Origin: Xiphophorus maculatus
Taxonomy: Eukaryota > Chordata > Actinopteri > Cyprinodontiformes > Poeciliidae
Length of the DNA: 64,000 nucleotides
Assembly (NCBI RefSeq): GCF_002775205.1
Contig: NC_036456.1
Location: 24,193,968-24,257,967, forward strand
Direction of reading: 5' to 3'
Of the stretch, positions 10,374 to 23,300 are shown piece by piece (position 1 is the stretch's first letter; each line of letters opens with the position of its first letter). Position numbers and translations under genes: made by a program. The notes beneath the pieces are model-generated. The model did no database searches and was not told where the DNA came from. It saw nothing but the letters and a program-made list of their open reading frames with translations.

Positions 10374-12514
10374 ATCTCTCAAAGTGCTGGGTGTGTAAAG
10401 AGGAGGAGGTTCTCAATGAATTCAGCAACCAGGAGACGAAGTCCACTTCAGATAAAGAAGAACCAGAACATCAAGAGTCCAAAGAGGAAGAGAAGCAACT
10501 CTGCATCAGTCAGGATGAAGAGCATCTTGTGCTGAAACAGGAGACTGATGACATTTTGGTGAATCCTCTTAATGTGCAAAGAATCCACAATGAAACAGAA
10601 CCACAGAGGAACCAACTCATCTCTCATGGCTCTGCTGAGGATGAGAACCAGGATCAGGAAGGCAGCAATTCTGAAGACCCCGGAAAAGAGAGAAAGGAAG
10701 AACAGAAACAAAAGGAGAGATATGAGAAAATCAAAGAGCAGAAAGGCAGAACTGACACTGAAAAGCAAAAAAAGCACAAGAAAGCTCACGCAGAGCAAAA
10801 ATTATATTCTTGTACAATTTGTGATAAAACATTTTCTGGAAACCGTAACTTGATGGTACACGTGAAAACTCACACAGGAGAGAAACCTTTCACTTGTTCA
10901 ATCTGTGGAAAACGTTTCACACAAAAAGGACATTTAACTCAGCACATGAGAATTCACACAGGTGAGAAGCCTTTCTCTTGTGGGACCTGTGGAAAAAGTT
11001 ACAGACAACAAAATGGTTTAATTTATCACATGAGAATTCACACAGGTGAGACGCCTTTCACATGTGGGAACTGTGGAAAAAGCTTCTCTCGAAAAAATCA
11101 ATTAGATTATCACATGATAATTCACACTGGTGAAAAGCCTTTCTCATGTGGGAGCTGTGGAAAAAGTTTCAACGATAAAGGCCAATTAAATGTACATATG
11201 AGAATTCACACAGGTGAGAAACCTTTCTGCTGTGGGACTTGTGGAAAGAGCTTCACCCAAAAGGGCAATTTAGATGTTCACATGAGAATTCACAGAGGTG
11301 AGAAGCCTTTCTCCTGTGGGTCCTGTGGAAAGCGTTACGGTGAAAGAGGGACATTAACTCAGCACATGAGAATTCACACAGGTGAGAAGCCTTTCTCCTG
11401 TGGAACCTGTGGAAAAGGTTTCTCTAAAAAAAGTCATTTAAATGTTCATGTGAAAATTCACACTGGTGAGAAGCCTTTCTCTTGTGGGACCTGTGGAACA
11501 AGTTTCACCTATAAGGGCAGTTTAAATGTTCATATGAGAATTCACACAGGTGAGAAGCCTTTCTCTTGTGGGACCTGTGGAAAAAGTTTCACCAATAAGG
11601 GCAGTTTAAATGTTCATATGAGAATTCACACAGGTGAGAAGCCTTTCCTTTGTGGGACTTGTGGAAAACGTTTCACCAATAAGGGCAGATTAAATGTTCA
11701 TATGAGAAATCACACAGAAGAGAAGTCTTTCTCCTGTGGAACCTGTGGAAAAAGTTTCTCTAAAAATGTTCATTTAAATGTTCATATGAAAATTCACACT
11801 GGTGAGAAGCCTTTCTCATGTGGGAGCTGTGGAAAAAGTTTGAACAATAAAGGCCAATTAAATGTACATATGAGAATTCACACAGGTGAGAAGCCTTTCT
11901 CATGTGGTACTTGTGGAAAACGTTTCTCTCGAAAAGATAAATTAAATAAGCATATGAAAATTCACACAGGTGAGAAACCCTTCTCTTGTGGGACATGTGG
12001 AAAATGTTTTACCCATAAAGACTCTTTAAATGTTCATATGAGAATTCACAGAGGTGACAAGCCTTTCTCTTGTGGAACCTGTGGAAAAAGTTACAGTGAC
12101 AAAAGGTCTTTAATTCATCACATGAGTATTCACACAGGTGAGAAGCCTTTCTCTTGTGGAACCTGTGGAAAAAGTTACAGTCTAAAAACTACTTTAACTC
12201 GGCACATGAGAATTCACACAGGAGAGAAGCCTTTCTCATGTGGGAACTGTGGAAATCGTTTCTCTCGAAAATATAATTTAAATTATCATATGAGAATTCA
12301 CACAGGTGAGAAGCCTTTCTCTTGTGGAACCTGTGGAAAAAGTTACAGTGATAAAAGGTGTTTAATTCAGCACATGAGTATTCACACAGGTGAGAAGCCT
12401 TTCTCATGTGGGATCTGTGGAAAGAGTTACAGTGACAAAAACACCATAACTCGTCACATGAGAAGTCACACAGGCCTTTCTCTTGTGGAACCTGTGGAAA
12501 AGGTTTCAGGATGA
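10374..12514 (+). CDS. Gene B exon 2: C2H2 zinc-finger protein with 20 fingers
   Basis: The exon follows a GTGCAG acceptor. The joined codon GAT gives [20 protein letters not shown], the usual start of this exon in the family. A charged leader (about residues 1-140 of the exon, rich in Glu/Lys, including [22 protein letters not shown]) precedes 20 complete C2H2 fingers of 28 residues joined by HTGEKPF linkers. Fingers read CGxCGKxF...L..H...H. The protein is expected to bind DNA in the nucleus. The reading frame ends [12 protein letters not shown] because a 7-bp deletion after the 20th finger shifts the frame; compared with gene A the terminal finger is lost. Expression is doubtful, since exon 1 has CTG for ATG. 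Confidence 0.85.
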
Positions 12515-12562
12515 AAAAACAATTATTTAAACACAAAGATTCATATGGGTGCGAAACAGTGA
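12515..12562 (+). pseudogene. Out-of-frame remnant of gene B's terminal finger
   Basis: The sequence continues the family's last finger (aaacaattatttaaacac ... gattcat ... gcgaaacagtga) seen in frame at 1-73. Here the upstream 7-bp deletion and a further small loss near aaacacaaagattc put it out of frame, so it is now 3'UTR. Confidence 0.65.
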
Positions 12563-14157
12563 CGGATGGTGAGTTTCATAGCTGGTGAGGCACTGACTTA
12601 CGATGTATAAACTCAAACACAATGCATGTTGTTACAAAATTTTTGCGCATGCATACAACACTGTAGAGCGATAAGAATATCCTTTTACATGTCATCCGTA
12701 GCTGTGTTAAGTAGGTGAAACTTAGAAATGTAGGTATTATGTGTTGTTATGTTGCTGTACGGTGTTATAAGGTCTTGTTCAATGTGCCCCTTTTTAACTT
12801 TGAGCCCCTGCCCGTCCAAAGGTCTCTGCACGGCCCTGTTCATATGTATTGTAAGATGTATTATTTTTACCCCCTAGCTTGGTAGTTCCCAGAGTGCTAA
12901 TGTTGTTAGCAGCCAACTTAGTGTTGAGTCCTGGACAGAAAATGTTTATTTGGTGGGTCTTCCATTTTAAAAAAAAGGGCTGATAAATTAAATATAACCT
13001 ACCCAGCCTTACAGTCACAGTGAGCTGTGACTATTTCCCCACTGTCTGAACATGGGGTTTCTGTAGAGATCTCGCCTGTGCCGGCTCATTTAGAGCATTA
13101 GCCTACTCGCTGTGATCCATTTTGCTCCGTTTTGAACCAGAGAAATCCACTTCCTGACCCCCATCAGAATTTCTTGTAGCATCCGAGTCACATGTCTGAA
13201 ACCCATAAATTAGAACGCTTTGATGTTTGTTTGAAAGAAATAAAACCTCAAATATTATTGAGATCTGGTCAGATTTTGATTTAGAGCTAACAGCAGAGAG
13301 ATTTTTATTTTCCCAAGTTTGTTTCACAGAAGTCATTGTTAAAATTCTGCTGTGAAAATGTGTTTGTACATGCTCTACACAACCAGGTTCATAACAGTAT
13401 ATTGGTATTTTATACAGCTGCAACGTGACTTTTGTTTCTTAGCATTGAGGAGCTTCAGTTAAACACTTTTTGTTCCTTTGGGAGGCTTCACAGTGTTTTC
13501 CTCTGTTATTTTATATTTCTAACATATTTTCTTTGTATGTTTTTAAATGAGTGATTAATAACATCTCTTTGCTCAGTTACATGTATGATGATACAAGCAA
13601 AATAATAACTTTAATTGTCGTTGTGGCTTTAATTAAAGTTATCTGTCTTCTTACATCTTGTCTCTTCAGTGACCTTTCATGTTTTCACTTCTTTCTATGG
13701 AAACATGAACATTTTTTCACAAGATTCTGTTATTATTAGTATTTTCAAGTCAAAACAACATTTCACCGTGTTCCTCTAAAATATATGTAGTCATTCAGTG
13801 TTTAACTTTACAACTGAATCACAACCTACAAAACTACAACCTGATATAACATTAGACTGTTTTACAAACTAAACAGATCAGACTCAAAAAAATTAATTAG
13901 ATGTTCCAATATGGTTCTTTTGTAAGAATAAATACCTTTTGATAACTGACTCCAAACTCACATTTCTTAATTAATTTTGTCATTAGTCAAAATGATGTAA
14001 TATTCTAAAAATAAATGCTCTTCTTTACTTAGCTGCAGAAAATCCTCATAATTAACAGAAATAAAAGGCTTGGAAACATCCGTGTGTTTGTGTAATTACT
14101 TTAATACTGTGTTTCATTCACTGAAATATATAAACCTTTTATTAATGTTGTAAAATA
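12563..14157. other. 3' flank of gene B / 5' flank of gene C
   Basis: No gene is seen. It parallels the flanks of A (74-1250) and E (57697-59220). The part from about 13850 to 14157 is the segment missing at the A-B junction, where the LINE sits. Repeated short frames such as 13103-13423 on the minus strand have paralogues at 580-831 but are not conserved as proteins. Confidence 0.6.
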
Positions 14158-14358
14158 TTAAAATTATTGTATGTTGAGAGGAGGCTCAAAGCGGAAAATT
14201 CAAGGGGGAACCAAAAATCGTCTATAGTTTCTTCAGTGCAGCCAAAGTGAAACACACGGGAAGCTACGGAGCTCACGAGGTAGCATTAGCTCCTCTTAGA
14301 AGGTAGTTTGAAAACAGGTTTGGTGTTTTCGGTAAATATTTCCGTGTTTTCAGTGAAA
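14158..14358 (+). promoter_or_regulatory. Promoter/5'UTR block of gene C
   Basis: It contains the block shared with D, E and F upstream of exon 1: an aagcggaaaattcaagg-like segment, then agtttcttcagtgcagcc, then aaagtgaaacacacggg. It lies 100-150 bp before the ATG. The same block occurs in opposite orientation in the 3' flanks of C (18474-18560) and F (60530-60612). Promoter function is inferred from position and conservation. Confidence 0.5.
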
Positions 14359-14527
14359 ATGTCTTCAGTTCCGCCTCAGAGAGAGTTTATCAACGAGCAG
14401 GTAACTCCTGCTGGAGAAACATTCACAGAGTGGAAAGAAATCAACGTTAAGATGGAGGAAGAGATGGAGGATCAGTGCAGACTGATGGATTTTACCCGGA
14501 TACCGAGGATCATCTTACACCGGATAG
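14359..14527 (+). CDS. Gene C exon 1 (zinc-finger leader exon)
   Basis: ATG at 14359 begins MSSVPPQREFINEQVTPAGETFTEWKEINVKMEEEMEDQCRLMDFTRIPRIILHRI, then a phase-1 GTACG donor at 14528. An in-frame upstream ATG (14308) would add MKTGLVFSVNISVFSVK, but the same upstream sequence is not consistently open in the paralogues, so the MSSV start is preferred. One residue, Cys for Arg in EDQ(C)RLMD, is unique to this copy. The exon should splice to 16381. Confidence 0.8.
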
Positions 14528-16380
14528 GTACGAAAAACTTTTCATTTTCACTCAGTAGAGTTAAAAACAGCGAGAAACAATGTAGGTAATTTTTTGGGGC
14601 GACCCTGAACTCAAAGTAAAAGACTCAGAAATATCAAATCAGTTCCCGCCGGAAATAAATAACAATGAATAAATAAATACTTAGAATGATGAACTCTGAC
14701 CTCGACAATAGCCAATAATAATGAATAGTATATTCATTAAATAATATCAAAATTACAGTTTGTGTTTCGTGACTCCCTCATCTCTACTTCACCAGTTTAA
14801 GAAAGTACTGGTTAAAGTTTGCGCTTAAAATGATTAGTTTTACTAACCAACTAAAACTATTAGTTTATGGTTAGTTTTATGTTTTGTGTTTAATCTTATA
14901 TTTTATTATTGTTTAGATTCGTTCTATGTTAAATTATGGCTCTTATCATTAAATAATAAATGTATAAGTCTGTGAAGTGTTGATTGAAAAGCGAATATTG
15001 AGTTTGTTAAAACTCATGTAATTTTAACAGTGGGTAAGTTGTTTTAAAACTATACACTCAAAATTCATGCCAGTGACAATGACAACAATGGTTCTCGGTT
15101 TCTGGACAGAAAATAAATGGTTTGAAGGAAGGGTGAAAGACTTCATCATTGCCAAAAGTAGAAAAAATTAACTCTGAACTGAAGGTGAAGGTTACAACTT
15201 TAGCTACCAAGCATCTGGAAATTTGTTTTGTACCTAATTCAAAGGAAATGACCTGATAATTCCCACCATTCCACTCCAAACAAAAGAACCATTGGAACCA
15301 GGTGGGGGATGAGCGAGTTGTTGATTTACATCTGACTGGGAATGGACCTTACCACAGGGGCCGCTTTTCATTGGCTGATGCCCATTCTACGTAGTAGCGC
15401 GGCTACCACGTGCGTGGCCGTCTCACAAACACTCGTTTCCGTTAGCTAAGCACAATGGCAGAACTGATACAACTTCTACACCTTGAAGCCTGTCTACTTA
15501 ATATCTTTTAATACAAAAACACGGTGGACCGCCTCGGCGCCCCGCCCACCGGGCTTAGCAAGTTTTCTGGGGGAAACCCTGCAGTCTACCCACCTCTCTT
15601 GGAAAAACTGTGTGAAAAATCAACACTTGCTTTTTTCTCCTTTTCTCTCTTGTTTTGGAAACCTGACTTTACTTGATGGTAATTACTTCTATTCCACCAA
15701 ACAGGAATTGGCTTTAACTTCTGTCAAGAAGGTTTGGTTTCTGCCAAAACTTTATCAATGGAGCTGAACTGAGCCTGACTGAACATAATACAGAGTCTTT
15801 CTCAATGTTCTGCTTGGTGGCGATTTGCAGAATTGATTGGAATGCAAAGCGCCGATGGGTTTGTCATTGCAACATACGCCAGAGCGTTGTTGAGGCGCAT
15901 GGGCCATTCGAGGTTGCTTACAACTTTAATTTTTGTTGCTACAATAATAAAGAACAGATGTTTATGCAAATGAGGATCGGAATGAAGACATGAAACCAAA
16001 ACCATCAACAGGGTTTAAACTGCTCAGTTTCTTTTTTAATGTGCATTAGAAAACAAGCTGCTCTATGCATTAAATGTTTTCAGCATAGAATTATGTATAA
16101 GACTCTAAGGAACTATAACAGGACTAAATCAAGCTGCTGTTTGAACTATTTTTGTCTTGGAGCCACTAGGTTTAATTATTGCCATCTTGCTTTCTCGCCT
16201 GGAGATCCATAGTATGTTTTGACTGATTTCTTGACCCCTTCCAAGGTGCTTAAGTACATTTTTATAATTATACATTTGTAATTTTTGCCTATGAATCACT
16301 TGAAAAGGCTTTAAGTGATTAAAATCAATACTTCCTTCTTTTACTCATATTTAAAAGCTTTTGTTTTGTGTTTTGTGCAG
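14528..16380 (+). other. Gene C intron, a mosaic of two paralogous introns
   Basis: Up to about 14940 it matches gene F's intron (59592-59995). From about 15500 to the acceptor at 16380 it matches the ends of the introns of B and E, beginning inside the hAT-type terminus (hAT tip at 15581). The middle part, 14940-15500, was not found elsewhere, except that its start resembles 40441-40560. No gene is seen in it. Confidence 0.6.
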
Positions 16381-18245
<1,865 letters not shown>

Positions 18246-19690
18246 ACCTGAAGTATCAACATTCTCAGTAACTTGCTGTTTGAAAGCGCAGTAATTATAG
18301 CTGGGTGACATTTTGTAAATTTAGCAGCTTTGTTAAAAAAACATTTCAAATGGATTTAGCTGAAACACTTTGAAGAAATAATCTTATTCTGGTAGTTTTA
18401 GATTTTCATTTAAATGTTTATTTTTAATTGAGATTGTCTCCACATTAATTGTCTGTCCCACGTGCTCTGTTTTTATAGTTTGTGTGTTTTACTGTGACTG
18501 TACTCAAGAAACAGGAAATGATTTTTGGTTCCACTTTGAATTTTCTGCTGTGCTTCTCCTCTTTGTAAAAAAAATTACAAACTTTATTGATAGGTTTGTT
18601 GTTAGTGGAAATTTAGAAAATAGTTTCTTTTAGTTATATGTGTAAACTGGGGTTGTGACTCTTATTGTATGGTGGTAAAACATAACGCTTGCATACTGCT
18701 TGCTTGATAATTCAAGACCAAGTATACATAGGGAGGGAATGTTTAGTGAGAGTAGATCAGTCTGGAAAAAACACTGATGATGTTGTTGCAATAATTAATA
18801 AAATGCTGAATGTTTTCAAGCTTTTTCAGTTAATTATTAAGTTTTATGTTTTTTAACACATTTACTAAAGTTTTTATATAAAATGTTTATATTAAACTTC
18901 CAACGTTTAATAAAAACATTTTAAATCACAAATGTGACACAGAAGCACCTTCATGCTGCCACCTACTGACAAGAACCTGATACTACACCTACATTGTTTC
19001 AGCTACTACAGATGAGAAATCAGTGACTCAGCTATTTTTCTACAATTTGTGCTTCTGAATTCATTTCAGTGGATTTCATATGCTGGAGTATGTTTAAACA
19101 GTCATGTTCAATAACATGGAATCAGACCAACAAATAAACACATTTTATGTCAGAAATGTGGGTTTGAAGTCAGGTATCCAAAAGTTTCTGTTGTAAGACG
19201 GTTTTTTATATTATATTCAAAATGTTCCAGTTAAATACAATACTCTAAACCACATGTGGCCTCATACTGTTTAACTTTAAAAATGAATCTGAACATACAA
19301 ACGATAACCTTATATGCCGATATAATAACTGTACTTGTTAACCCCTAAACAGAAATACAAGGTTTTCAAACATCAGTCTATGAGTCATTATTCAAAGTAC
19401 TGTATCATAGGTGTTTGGTGCCTTTCTATCCTAAAGAAAAAGATGTAAAACTTCAGATATCTTACAACAAGATATTAACATTTATGGAAAAACCTCACAT
19501 AACCTTATATTAAAGCAGATAGTACAGCGGCCTCCGTAAGAAAGGCTAACAGTATTCAAATATGCCGCATAACTGATCAGTACAGTATTGCGAGGGAACG
19601 CAAAAGAAATTTTTCCCCATGTCCCCTAGAGGGCTCCGTAGAAAACAGAGGCAAATTATTTAGAACATTTTATATCACGCTTAACTGTCT
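18246..19690. other. 3' flank of gene C containing an inverted promoter/intergenic segment
   Basis: Homologous to 60312-61910 downstream of F. From about 18470 it is the reverse complement of the D-E intergenic sequence: the promoter block (inverted) lies at 18474-18560, and 18560-19400 mirrors 45000-46220. It therefore carries what was once the 5' region of a minus-strand zinc-finger gene, now without exon 1. No coding region is seen. Confidence 0.6.
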
Positions 19691-19694
19691 AGTC

Positions 19695-19966
19695 CAGTGG
19701 TCCCCAACCCCCGGGCCGCGGACCGGTACCAGTCCGTGGACCAATAATAATGAAATATTTCTGTTTTATGTATTATTTGGGTCTGGAGGACCTTTTATTT
19801 TGAAAATCCTTTAACCTGATTCTCTCGGTTGCGTCTTGCGTGCCAACATTGAGCCACAAACAGCAAAATGAGTCAGAAACAGATCAGATGTTTTTGGAAA
19901 GTTTCTTTATGAAGGGAAAAGGCCCAGAGAAGAGACAGGAGGATGGATTTATCCCGGCAGGTGATT
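19695..19966 (+). mobile_element. hAT (Charlie-like) 5' fragment
   Basis: It starts with cagtggtccccaaccc and ggccgcggaccggtacc, a widely known hAT-Charlie-type terminus. It then carries a short coding start (about 19869: MSQKQIRCFWKVSL, stop) like a transposase N-terminus. The remainder is absent. A parallel copy lies at 61913-62184 in the F flank, so the insertion predates that duplication. The right end of the fragment is not defined. Confidence 0.5.
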
Positions 19967-19971
19967 CCCAC

Positions 19972-20329
19972 TGTTAATTAGGTTAGGTTCTTAGGTTATT
20001 TGCAGCAAACAGGATGGTGTATCGGTCAGGATACAGGAAGGAGGACATGAGATCAAACTTGACTTGGATGCGAACTGGTTTATTCGTCGTGATGCTCAGT
20101 GTTGCCAGTAGTTTTCCGTCATCAACTTAACACTCGGAGCATCACTTCTCAAGACTACAACATGAATGCGGTCTCACATGCTGAAAACGCAGCAAACTGA
20201 CCCGGAAGTATATTAAATTGCTCCCATGAGCAGAGCACAGCACTAAACTCCGACTTACGTCACTTCCTAGGATACTCTCTAAACCAACATTACAAAATAA
20301 AATACAGAAATGTCAGCGCCTTTTATACA
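19972..20329 (-). repeat. BEL/Pao LTR 1 (3' LTR of the first unit)
   Basis: 358 bp. On the plus strand it begins TGTTAATTAGG and ends TTTTATACA, so as an element in minus orientation it runs TGTATAAAA ... TAATTAACA. It is preceded by the target duplication CCCAC. A purine-rich ttgggggtgg tract (the polypurine tract) adjoins its inner edge. Confidence 0.9.
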
Positions 20330-20376
20330 GCCACCCCCAAATGTGGTTACACATTTGCTAAACATAAAAGGCTTTA

Positions 20377-23300
20377 TCAAGTCTTGGGGGACTTCTGGCT
20401 GTCCTCCTCAGTGTCCTTTCCTTCAGCTGGCACAGCTGGTAAAACAACCAACCGAGCAACTGGTCTAGTGTAGACATGTTCACTAACTTTCACATCCGCT
20501 GATCTGATAAGTCCATCATCACTGCGGTGAATCTTGGTCACATGACCTATCGGCCATAAAGCGCGGGGCAGCTGGGGATCCACAATCATAACGATTGCTT
20601 TCTGCAGAAGGTCCGGAGGGTTTGAATGCCATTTGTGTCTTGTCTGTAAGCCAGGAAGATATTCTCTGATGAATCTTGCCCAGAAGTGATCAGCAAGAAT
20701 CTGTGAATGCTGCCAACGTCTTCGACTGAGGTTTTCTATCTCTGGGTAGACCACCTGGGGTAGGGATCCATCAGGCCGCCCCATGAGGAGACTATTTGGA
20801 GTCACAGGGTCCACATCTGCCACGTCAGTTGATACATATCCCAAAGGCTTTGAGTTCAGTATCGATTCCACCTCCAGAAGAACTGTAAGAAGTACCTCCT
20901 CCTGTAGAGGTTGGGAACCCACACAGCTTCGGAGAGCTGCCTTCACTGAACGAACCTCTCGCTCCCACACTCCGCCAAAATGTGGAGCTGCTGGGGGATT
21001 AAACTGAAATTTAATCTTCTGGGAGGCTAGCTGCCCCTGCAGCGTCTCTGACATGTTGGCAAAGGCTTCTCTGAGTTCCCGATCTCCTCCCTTAAAATTG
21101 GTCCCACAATCAGACCATAGCTCTGCAGGCTTTCCCCTTCGGGCAATAAATCGTCTCAGGGCCATAAGGAAAGCATCTGCATCCAGACTACTTAGGAGAT
21201 CCAAGTGTACTGCCCTCATTGTCAGACACTTGAAAATGATACCCCAGCGTTTCTCCTGCCGTCTTCCTATTTTCACAATCATGGGCCCAAAGCAGTCAAC
21301 ACCAGTGGAGTAAAAGGCGGGCTTGTACAACCTAAGCCGAGCGGCAGGAAGGTCAGCCATCCTCGGAATTGAGGGTTGCGCCCTCCAACGCTGGCACTCA
21401 GGACAGGTGCGCTGGTATTTGCGTATTGCTTCTCTTCCACGCAGTATCCAGTAAGATCTCCGTAACTCTGCAAAAACCCGTTCAGGGCCTGGATGATGGA
21501 GATCAATGTCGTATTTCTGGATGAGAAGACGTGTGAAGGGGTGAGTAGGATCCAGGACAATAGGATGCAGTGTCGATCCGTCAAGACCTCCTAGACGTCG
21601 TAATCGACCTCCTACTCTGATAAGGCCTGCTGAGGTATCCAGTTCAGGTGCCAACGTGAGTAAGCGACTTCTGGATGAAACAGATTTCGCTTCGGCAAGT
21701 AAACGACATTCCTCTGGAAATGACTCCTGTTGAGCTCGCCTAAGGAGAGCCTGTTCTGCAGCCTGATAATCCTCAGCACGAGGTGAAGTTGAGAGCGTTT
21801 GTCCTTGAAGTTCCTTAACAGAAGCATCCAAGAGCTCCTGCCATGTCTTGTACTCCATTTCATCCCAACAGATAGATGCGGAGGTGGTTACTGTTCCACA
21901 GAAGACAGCCTTTCGGAGCTCTGATTCCTCATTAAAGGGCTCAGAGTTAGGCTTCTCTGGCCATGTGTCGGGACTGTGGAGCAGAAAGGGGGGTCCATCT
22001 GACCACCTGTTTGGCACTTTGAGTTCTGCCAGAGCCTTTCCCCTTGTCAGGTCATCCGCTGGATTACTTTCGGAGTCTACATAGCGCCAGGTACAGTTTT
22101 CTGTCAACTCCTGTATCTCAGCTATCCTGGCTCCTACAAAGATTTTATAGCGACAGGACTGCGAGCTCAACCAGTTGAGGACAGTTGTCGAGTCTGACCA
22201 CAGAATTATCCTTCTGATAGTCGAGGTGAGTTCTTTTCTCAAGATACTGCCCAACTGTGCTGCCACCAAGGCTCCACAGAGCTCTAGGCGAGGGATAGAG
22301 AGGGTCCGTTTTGGAGCTACACGGGAACGAGCTAGGATGAAGGTGAGATGAACCTGACCGCCGCACTCTTCAGTCCTCATATAAGCTACAGCTCCATAGG
22401 CTTTCTCAGATGCATCTGCGAAGATGTGCACTTCACGGACGTCCTCTTCTAAGTTGGTTTGGGTAGGAGCATAAGCGCGTGGGAAGGTAAGCTGAGGTAG
22501 AAACTTAAGCTCTGCCTCCCAGTCATTCCAAGCTTGAAGGAGTGTGGATGGAAGGTTTGAGTCATCCCAACCATGCTTCTTATCCCACAACTGCCTAAGG
22601 AGGAGCTTGGCCCGAGTAGTGAAAGGTAACAGATAGCCTAAAGGGTCATACTGTGTCGCTAGAACTCTATAGATGTTTCGAAGAGTTGGCATGTCATAGG
22701 TCACAGGTCTGTGCTTATAGCCCAAAGAGTCTGTATTCCAGTCCCAACTGAGCCCAAGTGTCGTCTCTGAAGAGTTGGATTTGTCTTCTGCTAACCACAG
22801 ATCCAGGCTTTGAGATCTCGCTTCAGGGGGCAAATGACTCACAACACTGGGGTCGTTGCAAGCCCACTGACGTAACTCAAAACCGGCTGATTTTAGCAGT
22901 TCTCTCAGTCGGTCTACAAGGATTTTGGCTTCTTCAGGTGAACTAACACTTTGTAGACAGTTGTCTACGTAGAAACACTTCTCAATGGAGAATCTTAGGT
23001 AGTCATCGGGCTGGGTGTGTTCTGTCACATGACGCTGTAGAGCGAATGTTGCACAGCAGGGGCTTGAGGTTGTCCCAAAGGGCAGGACCTGCCACTCAAA
23101 GATTTTAGGAGGTTCATCCACCTTCAAATCCCGCCAAAGGAACTTCAACAGGGGGCGATCCTCCTGGAGAAGAAGTACTTGATGGAACATCCCCTTGATA
23201 TCGCCACTCACAGCTATGGGATATTCACGGAACCTAATTAGGACTCCCAGTAAAGGGGCTCCAAGTGTGGGACCAGGCAGCAGAAACTGATTCAGGGACT

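Noticed and set aside
10448-10798. 116-codon minus-strand frame rich in Leu/Phe, repeated at 16455 and 55912
   Set aside because: Shadow of the Glu/Lys-rich leader of the zinc-finger exon; AAG/GAA-rich codons read backwards give Leu/Phe/Ser.
11000-12500. Regular 84-bp periodicity, considered as a CRISPR-like or satellite array
   Set aside because: The period is one C2H2 finger (28 codons) in a single open frame.
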